From NCBI GenBank assembly GCA_964422155.1, contig CAYQZZ010000048.1, positions 1 through 16,071 of the forward strand: a DNA stretch of 16,071 nucleotides. Direction: 5' to 3'. This document shows positions 1 to 6,587 of this stretch, piece after piece (within the stretch, counting starts at the first letter, position 1; the number at the start of each line of letters is the position of its first letter). The position numbers were made by a program, and so were the translations under genes. The DNA is from JBGPRB01 sp964422155 (GTDB lineage: Bacteria > Chloroflexota > Dehalococcoidia > Dehalococcoidales > RBG-16-60-22). The notes under the pieces were generated by a model, which searched no databases, was not told where the DNA came from, and saw only the letters and a list, made by a program, of their open reading frames with translations.

Positions 1-533
1 CCTTTGGCGGCGGCTTCAGCAGTGAGGATGGTGTTTTCAAGGCGCTGGCTCTGGGCGCACCCTTCACCAAGTCAGTGTGCATGGGACGTGCGCTTATGAT
101 TCCGGGTATGGTAGGTAAGAACATCGCGCTATGGCTTAAGGAAGGTAAGTTGCCCAATACCGTCAGTCAGTTCGGGTCAACGCTGGAGGAAATATTTGTC
201 TGTTATGAAGAGGTTAAGGATTTAGTCGGTCCTGAAGAAATGAAGAATATCCCGCTTGGTGCTCTGGGGGTATATAGCTACAGTGAAAAGCTAAGAGTAG
301 GTCTGCAGCAGCTAATGGCTGGCGCCCGGTGTTTCAGTTTGCCGGCCATCAGCCGTAGTGACCTGATGTCGCTGACCGAGGAGTGTGCCAAGGTCACCGG
401 CATCCCTTACCTGATGAACGCCTATAGAGAAGAAGCGATTGATATTCTTGAGGACCGCCACGACGGGCATGGCGCTATAGGTTCGTCAATCGGCTCCACA
501 GGTTCTTCTCGTAGAGTCAGATCTTACGAATAA
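1..533 (+). CDS. FMN-binding glutamate synthase family protein, C-terminal part (5' end outside window)
   Basis: The reading frame is open from base 3 and ends at TAA 531-533, so about 176 C-terminal residues are visible. The first residues (FGGGFSSEDGVFKALALGA, then a GRAL motif) match the end of the FMN/phosphate-binding part of the glutamate synthase central barrel, which in this family reads roughly GG-x-D-x-x-KALALGA-x-x-x-x-GRA. In the family this barrel makes glutamate from 2-oxoglutarate and ammonia, using electrons passed through FMN. The rest (charged helices, then a serine/glycine-rich tail ending SSRRVRSYE) is less familiar. The cysteines of the Fe-S region and the glutaminase domain would lie upstream and cannot be checked. 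It sits directly before a nitrogen regulator and near a glutamate dehydrogenase, which fits a role in ammonia assimilation. The family call is fairly sure; the exact partner and electron donor are unknown. Confidence 0.75.
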   Translation, partial: FGGGFSSEDGVFKALALGAPFTKSVCMGRALMIPGMVGKNIALWLKEGKLPNTVSQFGSTLEEIFVCYEEVKDLVGPEEMKNIPLGALGVYSYSEKLRVGLQQLMAGARCFSLPAISRSDLMSLTEECAKVTGIPYLMNAYREEAIDILEDRHDGHGAIGSSIGSTGSSRRVRSYE

Positions 534-562
534 TTGACGCATTAAACACCATACGAGCACCT

Positions 563-583
563 TAATGACCTGACAAGTCATTA
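563..583. repeat. Perfect 7-bp inverted repeat downstream of the glutamate-synthase-like gene
   Basis: TAATGAC (563-569) and GTCATTA (577-583) are exact reverse complements around a 7-base spacer. It lies 30 bases after the glutamate-synthase-like stop codon. There is no T-tract after it, so it is not a convincing intrinsic terminator. It could be a weak 3' hairpin or a protein-binding dyad. Confidence 0.4.
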
Positions 584-635
584 TGGCATCAACACGCATA
601 ATCTGCTACGGATGCTCTGTCTTGTTATTTCCGTT

Positions 636-678
636 TGTACTGTCAACCAATAACATAAATGGACTGGTTGACAATACA
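636..678. promoter_or_regulatory. Long inverted repeat over the nrpR-like promoter, candidate operator
   Basis: TGTACTGTCAACCA (636-649) and TGGTTGACAATACA (665-678) are reverse complements at 13 of 14 positions, with a perfect inner core of 9 bases (TGTCAACCA / TGGTTGACA) and a 15-base spacer. The right arm contains the whole -35 hexamer TTGACA (668-673), so a protein bound here would block RNA polymerase. The half-site centres are 29 bp apart for the 14-bp arms and 24 bp for the cores. The gene behind this promoter is itself a DNA-binding repressor of the NrpR family, so autoregulation is the simplest reading. The sequence does not resemble the short GGAA-N6-TTCC type of operator known for methanogen NrpR. 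Confidence 0.6.
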
Positions 679-697
679 TTCTGCTTTTCCCTATAAT
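668..697 (+). promoter_or_regulatory. Sigma-70-type promoter for the nrpR-like/hisF unit
   Basis: A perfect -35 TTGACA (668-673) and a perfect -10 TATAAT (692-697) are separated by 18 bp. Transcription would begin near 704, giving a short leader of about 30 nt before the ATG at 735. Both hexamers are consensus, so the promoter should be strong unless repressed, which fits the inverted repeat lying over its -35 box. Confidence 0.75.
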
Positions 698-734
698 AAT
701 TTCGGCAGACGGTTGCCATTCGCCGGAGGTTACA

Positions 735-1730
735 ATGGGGTTTGAAACTCAAGATGTTGAGCGCAAGGTCTTAGCTATCCTTAATACCTTAGGAGACTCC
801 CAAGAAGCGGTAGGGTCCACAGTTATTGCCAGGCGGTTGAAGGACCGGGGAATTGAGCTCAGTGAAAGAGCGGTAAGGTATCATCTCAGACTGATGGACG
901 AAAGGGGGCTCACCCGGCTTGCCGGTAGAAGAGACGGCAGAATAATTACAGAGCTTGGGCAAGCTGAGCTAAAGAAGGCTATGGTTACCCATAAAGTGGG
1001 TTTTGCTTTATCACGGATCGAGATACTTGCCTTTCGCACTAATATTAATTTGGATAAACGCACCGGTTTCATACCAGCCAACGTCTCCATTTTCCGCAAG
1101 GAGGATTTTAATAAGGCATTGAGGGCAATGAAGCCCATTTTCCAGGCGGGTCTTTGCGCTAGCGACCTGGTAGCGGTAGCCAGCGAGGGAGAAGCTATCG
1201 GCGACCTGGTAGTTCCCGAAGGAAAGACAGCCCTGGCCACGGTTTGCAGCGTAGTAGTTAATGGCGTATTACTAAAAGCCGGTGTACCAATTGACTCAAA
1301 ATTTGGTGGTATATTGCAGATACGAAATCATAGTCCCCTCCGTTTTATCGAACTCATTCATTATTCCGGTAGTTCCCTTGACCCTTCAGAGATATTCATC
1401 AGAGCTAATATGACATCTGTTGCCGAGGCAGCTAAAGATGGAAATGGTGAGATACTGGCTAACTACCGGGAGATACCTGCCATCTGCAGGCCTCTGGCTG
1501 AGGAAGTAGCGGCAAAACTAAAGGATGCCGGACTTGGGGGTATTTTCTTAATGGGAAATGTAAGTGAGCCAGTTTGTGAAATACCTATAGAACTCAATCG
1601 TATTGGCGTTGTTTTAATTGGCGGTTTGAATCCGGTGGCGGCCGCTGCGGAGGCTGGAATAATCAGTGAAAGCCATGCTATGAGTATTCTCGTTGACTAT
1701 CAGACACTGGTGAAAGTTTCTGAGATTTAA
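735..1730 (+). CDS. NrpR-like transcriptional regulator (winged helix plus one DUF128/NrpR regulatory domain)
   Basis: The predicted protein has 331 residues. Residues about 8-75 form a winged-helix domain (VERKVLAILNTLG, then RAVRYHLRLMDERGLT and a GRIITELG wing). Residues about 85-325 resemble the NrpR regulatory domain (DUF128), with typical stretches such as VCSVVVNGVLLKAGVP and GVVLIGGLNPVAAAAEAG. In methanogens NrpR represses nitrogen-fixation and glutamine-synthetase genes and is released by 2-oxoglutarate. The one-HTH, one-regulatory-domain layout is like the short NrpRI form rather than the form with two regulatory domains. GGAGG at 725-729 sits 5 bases before ATG 735 and fixes the start. 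It shares a transcript with hisF (2-bp gap) and lies among glutamate-metabolism genes, so a nitrogen-sensing role is likely. Its targets and effector are inferred, not shown. Confidence 0.75.
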   Translation: MGFETQDVERKVLAILNTLGDSQEAVGSTVIARRLKDRGIELSERAVRYHLRLMDERGLTRLAGRRDGRIITELGQAELKKAMVTHKVGFALSRIEILAFRTNINLDKRTGFIPANVSIFRKEDFNKALRAMKPIFQAGLCASDLVAVASEGEAIGDLVVPEGKTALATVCSVVVNGVLLKAGVPIDSKFGGILQIRNHSPLRFIELIHYSGSSLDPSEIFIRANMTSVAEAAKDGNGEILANYREIPAICRPLAEEVAAKLKDAGLGGIFLMGNVSEPVCEIPIELNRIGVVLIGGLNPVAAAAEAGIISESHAMSILVDYQTLVKVSEI

Positions 1731-1732
1731 CT

Positions 1733-2503
1733 ATGAAAGAAATAAGAATCATACCATGTCTTGATATAAAGGACGGAAGGGTAGTCAAGGGGATAAATTT
1801 TACAAATCTCCGTGATGCCCGCGACCCGGTGGAGGCGGCAGTAGCTTATTGCCAGGAGGGAGCCGATGAACTGGTTTTCCTTGATATCTTTGCTACCGTG
1901 CAGAACCGAAAGACGAGGCTGGAATGGGTCAAGAAGGTAGTCGAAAAGGTTACGATTCCCCTTACCGTAGGCGGTGGCATAAACAGTATTGAGGACATGA
2001 TAACCCTGATTGACCTTGGCGTCGATAAGGTGTCAATTAATACAGCGGCAATCAAGAACCCCGAACTAATCAGACTAGCTTCCCAGAAGCTTGGCAAGGA
2101 AAGGCTTATTGTTGCTATTGACGGGAAGAAGAACAAACCGGAGAGTGGACTTTGCCGATTGGAGGTTGTAGCCAGGAGTGGCAGCGAGTCCACAGGTATA
2201 CCGGTTGTTGACTGGGCAAAAAGAGTAGAAGCCCTCGGTGCTGGGGAGATTTTACTAACCAGTAAAGACGCTGATGGAACGAGAGAGGGATATGATTTAG
2301 AGATGACCAGGGCAGTCGCTGAAGCGGTATCTATCCCCGTCATTGCTTCTGGTGGGGCAGGCAAACTGGAGCATCTCTATCAGGCAGTGACAGTAGGTAA
2401 GGCGGCAGCAGTGTTAGCTGCTTCGATATTTCACTTTGGAGAAATACGGATAGCGGAAGCCAAGTCGTACCTGAAGAGTAAAGGAATCAATACTAAAGAT
2501 TAG
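1733..2503 (+). CDS. hisF: Imidazole glycerol phosphate synthase cyclase subunit HisF
   Basis: The predicted protein has 256 residues, the usual length for HisF, a (beta/alpha)8 barrel that uses ammonia to turn PRFAR into imidazole glycerol phosphate and AICAR in histidine synthesis. Both catalytic aspartates are present at their usual numbers: D11 in IPCLDIKDGRVVKG and D130 in LIVAIDGKK. Phosphate-binding glycine loops are visible at VGGGI (79-83) and ASGGAG. Two motifs differ from most relatives: FLDIFAT in place of FLDITAS, and LTSKDADGT in place of LTSMDxDGT. The start is 2 bases after the nrpR-like stop with no clear Shine-Dalgarno site, which suggests translational coupling. No other histidine gene is present; in particular the glutaminase partner HisH is not here. 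Identity is sure; why it is paired with a nitrogen regulator is open. Confidence 0.93.
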   Translation: MKEIRIIPCLDIKDGRVVKGINFTNLRDARDPVEAAVAYCQEGADELVFLDIFATVQNRKTRLEWVKKVVEKVTIPLTVGGGINSIEDMITLIDLGVDKVSINTAAIKNPELIRLASQKLGKERLIVAIDGKKNKPESGLCRLEVVARSGSESTGIPVVDWAKRVEALGAGEILLTSKDADGTREGYDLEMTRAVAEAVSIPVIASGGAGKLEHLYQAVTVGKAAAVLAASIFHFGEIRIAEAKSYLKSKGINTKD

Positions 2504-2611
2504 CTGAGGCATTAACACCCTCCTCAATACGACTAAAGATAGCTTACTGTCAGCAAAAAGAAGGAAACCATAAAAGAATTTGAGATATAAATTAGAAGGA
2601 GTAAAAAAGAG

Positions 2612-3859
2612 ATGACAGGTATTAATCCATTTGAAGTCGCTAAGAAACAGATAGACGCTTGCGCAAATATTTTGAAACTATCTCCCAGTGTGACGGCGAT
2701 ACTGAAAACCCCGATGAGAGAGCTCCATGTATCATTGCCAGTACGAATGGATGATGGTTCTATCAAGGTATTCCAGGGATTCAGGGTCCAGTACAACGAC
2801 GCCAGAGGCCCCACAAAAGGTGGCATTAGATTCCATCCAGATGAAACCATTGATACTGTCCGCGCACTGGCTTCATGGATGACGTGGAAATGTGCCCTGC
2901 TTGATTTGCCACTTGGAGGAGGAAAAGGCGGTATCATTTGCAATCCCAAGGAAATGTCCACCGGTGAACTGGAGCGTTTAAGCAGGGCTTACATGCGGGC
3001 GGTATTCCAGTTCGTAGGTCCGGAAAGAGACGTTCCGGCACCAGACGTGTATACCACCCCCCAGATTATGGCATGGATGATGGATGAGTATTCGGCTATT
3101 TCAGGGAAGCCCCAGTTTGGCGTTATTACGGGTAAGCCATTAGCCATCGGCGGGTCTCCCGGGCGGGGTGACGCCACAGCCCGTGGTGGCATGTATACTA
3201 TCCGTGAAGCCGCTAAGACACTTGGCATTGACCTGAGCAAAGCCACAGTGGCCGTACAGGGATACGGGAATGCCGGTTACCATGCGGCTCGACTATGCAG
3301 GGAACTCTTTGGGTCTTCAATAATAGCTGTGTGTGACAGCAAAGGCGGCGTTTGTTGCAAAGTTGGGATTGACCCAGAGGCAGCTTATGCCTGCAAGACT
3401 CAGACTAGCTCAGTCTGTAACTTGCCAGGTATGGAACCTATCTCGAATGAGGAACTTCTGGAACTCGACGTAGATATACTTATTCCAGCTGCTATAGAAA
3501 ACATCATAACCGATAAAAATGCCGGGAAAATTAAAGCAAAGATTGTTGCTGAGTTAGCCAATGGCCCAACCACCCCTGAAGCCGATGATATATTATATAG
3601 AAACGGGGTTCACGTGATACCTGATTTCCTATGTAACGCGGGCGGTGTGACCGTCTCGTATTTCGAGATGGTGCAAAACTTCTCTATGTACACCTGGGAA
3701 GAGGCAGAAGTCCGTGAGCGCCTAGACAAAAAGATGACTGCGGCATATCATTCTGTATTAAATACCAGCCAGGAATATAAGATAAATATGCGACAAGCAG
3801 CTTATGTGCGGGCCGTTGAACGTGTAGTGGAAGCAATGAGACTTCGTGGTTGGGTCTAG
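2612..3859 (+). CDS. gdhA: Glutamate dehydrogenase (Glu/Leu/Phe/Val dehydrogenase family)
   Basis: The predicted protein has 415 residues. It interconverts glutamate and 2-oxoglutarate plus ammonia with NAD(P). The residues that define glutamate dehydrogenases are all present: K69 in GPTKGGIRFHP (side-chain carboxylate binding), K93 in TWKCAL, the catalytic lysine K105 in GGGKGGI, and D145 in VPAPDV. Their spacing is identical to that in the well-studied clostridial enzyme, shifted by 20. The NAD(P)-binding motif is GYGNAG (217-222). K69 favours glutamate over leucine, valine or phenylalanine as substrate. A small oddity is GRGDATARGG where relatives usually have GRxxATGRGV. AAGGAG lies 10 bases before the ATG. 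The 108-bp gap after hisF has no convincing promoter, so readthrough from the regulator's promoter is possible. Cofactor choice is not predicted. Confidence 0.9.
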   Translation: MTGINPFEVAKKQIDACANILKLSPSVTAILKTPMRELHVSLPVRMDDGSIKVFQGFRVQYNDARGPTKGGIRFHPDETIDTVRALASWMTWKCALLDLPLGGGKGGIICNPKEMSTGELERLSRAYMRAVFQFVGPERDVPAPDVYTTPQIMAWMMDEYSAISGKPQFGVITGKPLAIGGSPGRGDATARGGMYTIREAAKTLGIDLSKATVAVQGYGNAGYHAARLCRELFGSSIIAVCDSKGGVCCKVGIDPEAAYACKTQTSSVCNLPGMEPISNEELLELDVDILIPAAIENIITDKNAGKIKAKIVAELANGPTTPEADDILYRNGVHVIPDFLCNAGGVTVSYFEMVQNFSMYTWEEAEVRERLDKKMTAAYHSVLNTSQEYKINMRQAAYVRAVERVVEAMRLRGWV

Positions 3860-3874
3860 CCCATCGTTAGTGAA

Positions 3875-3910
3875 AGATGCAGGTCACTAGCATCTATTCA
3901 AATTTCTTTT
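3875..3910 (+). terminator. Weak candidate terminator after gdhA
   Basis: AGATGC (3875-3880) and GCATCT (3890-3895) form a 6-bp stem with a 9-base loop. A T-rich run (ATTTCTTTTT, about 3901-3910) follows six bases later. It lies between two converging genes, where a terminator is expected, but the stem is short and the T-run is displaced, so this is a weak call. Confidence 0.35.
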
Positions 3911-4674
3911 TAAATGTTCATGCCTCCATCGGCCATGAAGATGCTGCCGGTCGAAAAGCTGCTTTGGTCAGAGGCGAGGAAAAGGACCATTCTTGCTATT
4001 TCCTCAGCTCGGCCGTGGCGGCCCAGCGGAATTATGCCATTGAGAAATTCGGTGCCATCCTGACCGACTACCTCAGTGAGCTGTTCCTCAATCCTCGACT
4101 GGAAGGAGTTGTCAATGGGACCTGGCGCCAGAATATTGACACGGATTTTACGGCTTGCCACTTCTTTGGCGACCGTGCGCATCAACCCGATAAGCGCATG
4201 TTTAGATGTCGCGTAGGCACAGACGCCCGGGTCGGCGGTTACACCCATGATGCTGGATGTAATAATAATGCTGCCGCCATCATTCATCTGGGGTAAACCG
4301 TATTTGCAGGCGAGAAACGAGCCCCGCACATTGACCGCCATGACGGCGTCGAAGATGTCCTCAGGATATTCGGTAATCGGCTTGACGATGCCGCTGATAC
4401 CGGCATGACTGAAAAGCACGTCTATTTTACCCCATTGGGAAACGGTGCGGTTGATATATTTTTGCGTTTCCTGTGTATCGGCTACGTTCGCCTTCATAGT
4501 CCCCAAGACACTAGGACTGACGTTAAGGGTTTTGGCCGCGCGGGCTAAATTCTCTTCATTATGGCCGACTAACATGACAACGGCGCCTTCCTTTAAGAGA
4601 AGCGCGGCGCTCGCCAGGCCAATACTGCCCGCGCCCCCAGTTACGATACATACCTTTCCATTCATAATCCCCAT
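3910..4674 (-). CDS. Short-chain dehydrogenase/reductase with SHAG in place of NNAG
   Basis: The predicted protein has 254 residues, a single Rossmann domain of the classical SDR family of NAD(P)-dependent alcohol/ketone oxidoreductases. Visible motifs are TGGAGSIG (12-19) for the cofactor, N115, S141, and Y154-x-x-x-K158, which form the full catalytic tetrad; S and Y are the usual 13 residues apart. The normally conserved NNAG motif after strand 4 reads SHAG (89-92). The C-terminal end (STGSIFMADGGMNI) is typical. Cofactor preference is uncertain because the residues after strand 2 (LVGHNEEN) carry no clear aspartate or arginine marker. The ATG at 4674 has AAGGA about 8 bases upstream; a second ATG three codons in is a less likely start. 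It is transcribed divergently from the DUF169 gene. Its substrate is unknown. Confidence 0.85.
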   Translation of the reverse strand: MGIMNGKVCIVTGGAGSIGLASAALLLKEGAVVMLVGHNEENLARAAKTLNVSPSVLGTMKANVADTQETQKYINRTVSQWGKIDVLFSHAGISGIVKPITEYPEDIFDAVMAVNVRGSFLACKYGLPQMNDGGSIIITSSIMGVTADPGVCAYATSKHALIGLMRTVAKEVASRKIRVNILAPGPIDNSFQSRIEEQLTEVVGQDGTEFLNGIIPLGRHGRAEEIARMVLFLASDQSSFSTGSIFMADGGMNI

Positions 4675-4717
4675 TTTTTCGTTCCTTTCTTAACTCCCGT
4701 CATATAGCCAAGCTGCA

Positions 4718-4746
4718 TTGATTTCCCTGGTATCCCAGACTATAAT
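4718..4746 (+). promoter_or_regulatory. Promoter for the DUF169 gene
   Basis: A perfect -10 TATAAT (4741-4746) is preceded by TTGATT (4718-4723, 4 of 6 to consensus) with a 17-bp spacer. The start of transcription would be near 4753, leaving a leader of about 90 nt before the ATG at 4845. Confidence 0.55.
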
Positions 4747-4758
4747 AAGTACAAAATC

Positions 4759-4787
4759 AATATAGCGTTATTCTAAAGGCAAATCAA
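4759..4787 (-). promoter_or_regulatory. Promoter for the SDR gene, divergent from the DUF169 promoter
   Basis: Read on the minus strand, TTGATT (complement of 4782-4787) and TATATT (complement of 4759-4764) are 17 bp apart. Transcription would start near 4752, almost at the same place as the opposing promoter, so the two polymerases would compete or be controlled together. Neither hexamer is perfect. Confidence 0.45.
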
Positions 4788-4844
4788 GCGTACCCGTAGG
4801 CCTGGTCGCATTATCTAAATTGATCATATTATTGGGAGGTTAAA

Positions 4845-5594
4845 ATGGCTGGTTTGAAAACGGATTTATCTATATTGAAGAAGCTGAAGTTAGAAAGGCC
4901 GCCGGTGGGTGTCAAGTACCTGCTCAATAAACCAGATGGTGTCAAGCCACTGGATAAGACCCTGGCTCTATGTGAAATGATGGTTGAAGCACAAAAAGGC
5001 AAAGCCTTTTATGCCGCCAAAGAACATCATGAATGTGTCGGGACTTTGCCATTGGGCATGTTAGATATAGACCCGATTCTGGGAAGCGGTCAGGCTGGTC
5101 CCAAGCTGGAGATTTTTGAAGAAGCGCGGGCCAACAGGAGAATATATGACGTTCTCCCCAGGGTGCAGAAGGATACCATTAACTATACTGTGTTTGCCCC
5201 GCTGGATGAAATCGATTTTGACCCGGACGTACTGCTGATTACAGGTACGCCCAGTCAGGCAGAGATAGTATTACGAGCGTCCTACTACACCACCGGGAAG
5301 CTGTTAACCAGCAAGATGACCCCGGTTATCGGCTGTGCCTGGATTTATGTGTATCCCTATATAAGTGGAGAAATAAACTATACCATTACCGGTCTTTGCT
5401 TCGGGATGAAAGCCCGGCAGGTATATATTGAAGGACTGGTAATTGTCTCCATCCCCTTTGATTTAATCCCTTCTGTTATCCACAATCTCGGAAAAATTAA
5501 TTGGGTCCTTCCATCCTACACCGAGGGCAGAGATAGTTACAGCCGGCATTTTAAGCGACTAGAAAAGGAGCTGGGCGAGGAATTCGGACATTAA
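4845..5594 (+). CDS. DUF169 family protein
   Basis: The predicted protein has 249 residues, with no signal peptide or membrane segment. The N-terminal stretch (RPPVGVKYL) and the middle (LALCEMMVEAQKGKAFYAAKEHHECVGTLPLG) match DUF169, a family of unknown function common in anaerobes. Cysteines stand at several points (LCEM, HECVG, GCAW, LCFGM), and the HHECVG and CEM parts could hold a metal or cofactor, but this is only suggested by their conservation in the family as I remember it. GGGAGG lies 7 bases before ATG 4845. It is alone on its transcript as far as can be seen and is divergent from an SDR. I would not assign a reaction. Confidence 0.8.
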   Translation: MAGLKTDLSILKKLKLERPPVGVKYLLNKPDGVKPLDKTLALCEMMVEAQKGKAFYAAKEHHECVGTLPLGMLDIDPILGSGQAGPKLEIFEEARANRRIYDVLPRVQKDTINYTVFAPLDEIDFDPDVLLITGTPSQAEIVLRASYYTTGKLLTSKMTPVIGCAWIYVYPYISGEINYTITGLCFGMKARQVYIEGLVIVSIPFDLIPSVIHNLGKINWVLPSYTEGRDSYSRHFKRLEKELGEEFGH

Positions 5595-5665
5595 AGCCAG
5601 TTGAGACAAAACCGCAATTTAACGTTTCTCACTGCTCCGGCTGACAGTGCCGGTCCCCGCCGACC

Positions 5666-5695
5666 TTGACAGTATAAAACAAATCAACCTATAAT
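5666..5695 (+). promoter_or_regulatory. Promoter of the livGFHM-type operon
   Basis: A perfect TTGACA (5666-5671) and a perfect TATAAT (5690-5695) are separated by 18 bp. Transcription would start near 5702, so the leader before the livG ATG at 5850 is about 150 nt, unusually long compared with the nrpR-like leader. The leader holds a short ORF (5788-5847) and a small dyad, ACCAT-C-ATGGT, near 5758-5768. Confidence 0.7.
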
Positions 5696-5787
5696 ACGCC
5701 AATAAACTAGTTATCCGGCTGAAAAACTATCGTTAGCAGAATTTTAAACCTTTTGCATACCATCATGGTTCTGGATAGTGTAAAAAT

Positions 5788-5847
5788 ATGTTGCGCATAG
5801 CGTCTGTTAGCGCTGGTAACACCTGGATTAAGCTGGGCAAAGGCTGA
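5788..5847 (+). other. Possible 19-codon leader ORF before livG
   Basis: ATG at 5788 opens a frame of 19 codons (MLRIASVSAGNTWIKLGKG) that stops at TGA 5845-5847, two bases before the livG ATG. No good Shine-Dalgarno site precedes it, so translation is doubtful. If it is translated, its stop placement would couple it to livG. Confidence 0.25.
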
Positions 5848-5849
5848 AA

Positions 5850-6587
5850 ATGCAGAGGAATGATACCGTTCTCCTTCTGGACAAGGTTTGTAAGAGTTTC
5901 GGGGGGCTCCAGGTCTTGGTAGACCTGGATATGAGCGTTGAAAAAGAAGAGATGGTGGGGCTTATTGGCCCGAACGGTGCTGGTAAATCAACGGTGTTCA
6001 ATGTCATCACCTCCATCTACAAGCCAGAAAGTGGTAATGTTTACTTTCAGGGTAAGAAGATTACCGGTCTAGCTCCCCACAGTATATGCCACCTGGGAAT
6101 TTCGAGGACCTACCAGCTCGTTAAAACTTTCCTGAAGATGACTGTATTAGAAAATGCCATGCTGGCCTCTGTTTACGGCGGGAAGCACGAAGGACTCGGG
6201 GCCAGGGAGAGAGCCCTGGAAGCCCTGGACTTTGTCGAGTTATCCGAGAATAAAGATGTAATGGCGACGCACTTAACCCTTTCTGACCGGCGTATGCTGG
6301 AGATAGCGATGGCTCTGGCTTCAATGCCGGTACTGACACTGCTGGATGAGCCTATGGCTGGTCTTAATCCTGTGGAGATCCAGAGATTGTTTCAGGTAAT
6401 AAAAAGGGTAAGAAATGAAAGAAAGTTATCTATTATATGGATAGAGCACAAGGTAGATGCTATCCTTGATTATTGTGATCGCGTTGTGGTACTGGATTAT
6501 GGCATCAAGATTGCCGATGGCAAACCGGATGATGTGGCGTGTGACCCTAAAGTTATAGAGGCATATCTTGGCGAACCAGCTGCTTGA
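5850..6587 (+). CDS. livG: ABC transporter ATP-binding protein, LivG type
   Basis: The predicted protein has 245 residues, one of two cytoplasmic ATPases that drive a branched-chain-amino-acid-type (HAAT) importer. Motifs in order: Walker A GPNGAGKST (40-48), Q-loop Q89 in ISRTYQLVKTF, signature region LTLSDRRMLEIA (142-153), Walker B LTLLDEP with D166 and E167, and the switch histidine H200 in IIWIEHK. The signature lacks the usual SGGQ glycines. LivG proteins are often degenerate here, but an aspartate where a glycine is expected (LSDRR) is notable. The ATG at 5850 has only a weak AAAGG upstream. Its last 20 bases overlap the start of livF, typical of coupled translation. Real substrates of this family include amino acids, amides, urea and aromatic acids, so leucine transport should not be assumed. 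Confidence 0.9.
   Translation: MQRNDTVLLLDKVCKSFGGLQVLVDLDMSVEKEEMVGLIGPNGAGKSTVFNVITSIYKPESGNVYFQGKKITGLAPHSICHLGISRTYQLVKTFLKMTVLENAMLASVYGGKHEGLGARERALEALDFVELSENKDVMATHLTLSDRRMLEIAMALASMPVLTLLDEPMAGLNPVEIQRLFQVIKRVRNERKLSIIWIEHKVDAILDYCDRVVVLDYGIKIADGKPDDVACDPKVIEAYLGEPAA

Noticed and set aside
2586..2591. TATAAA before gdhA as a -10 box
   Set aside because: It is only about 5 bp from the Shine-Dalgarno site, so transcription would start inside or past it, and no -35 is at the right distance.
3877..4296. 139-codon plus-strand frame
   Set aside because: It is antisense to the well-supported SDR gene and has no ribosome-binding site or family resemblance.
5630..5660. Hairpins CACTG/CAGTG and CCGGC/GCCGG after the DUF169 gene as a terminator
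   Set aside because: The two 5-bp stems exclude each other and neither is followed by a T-tract.
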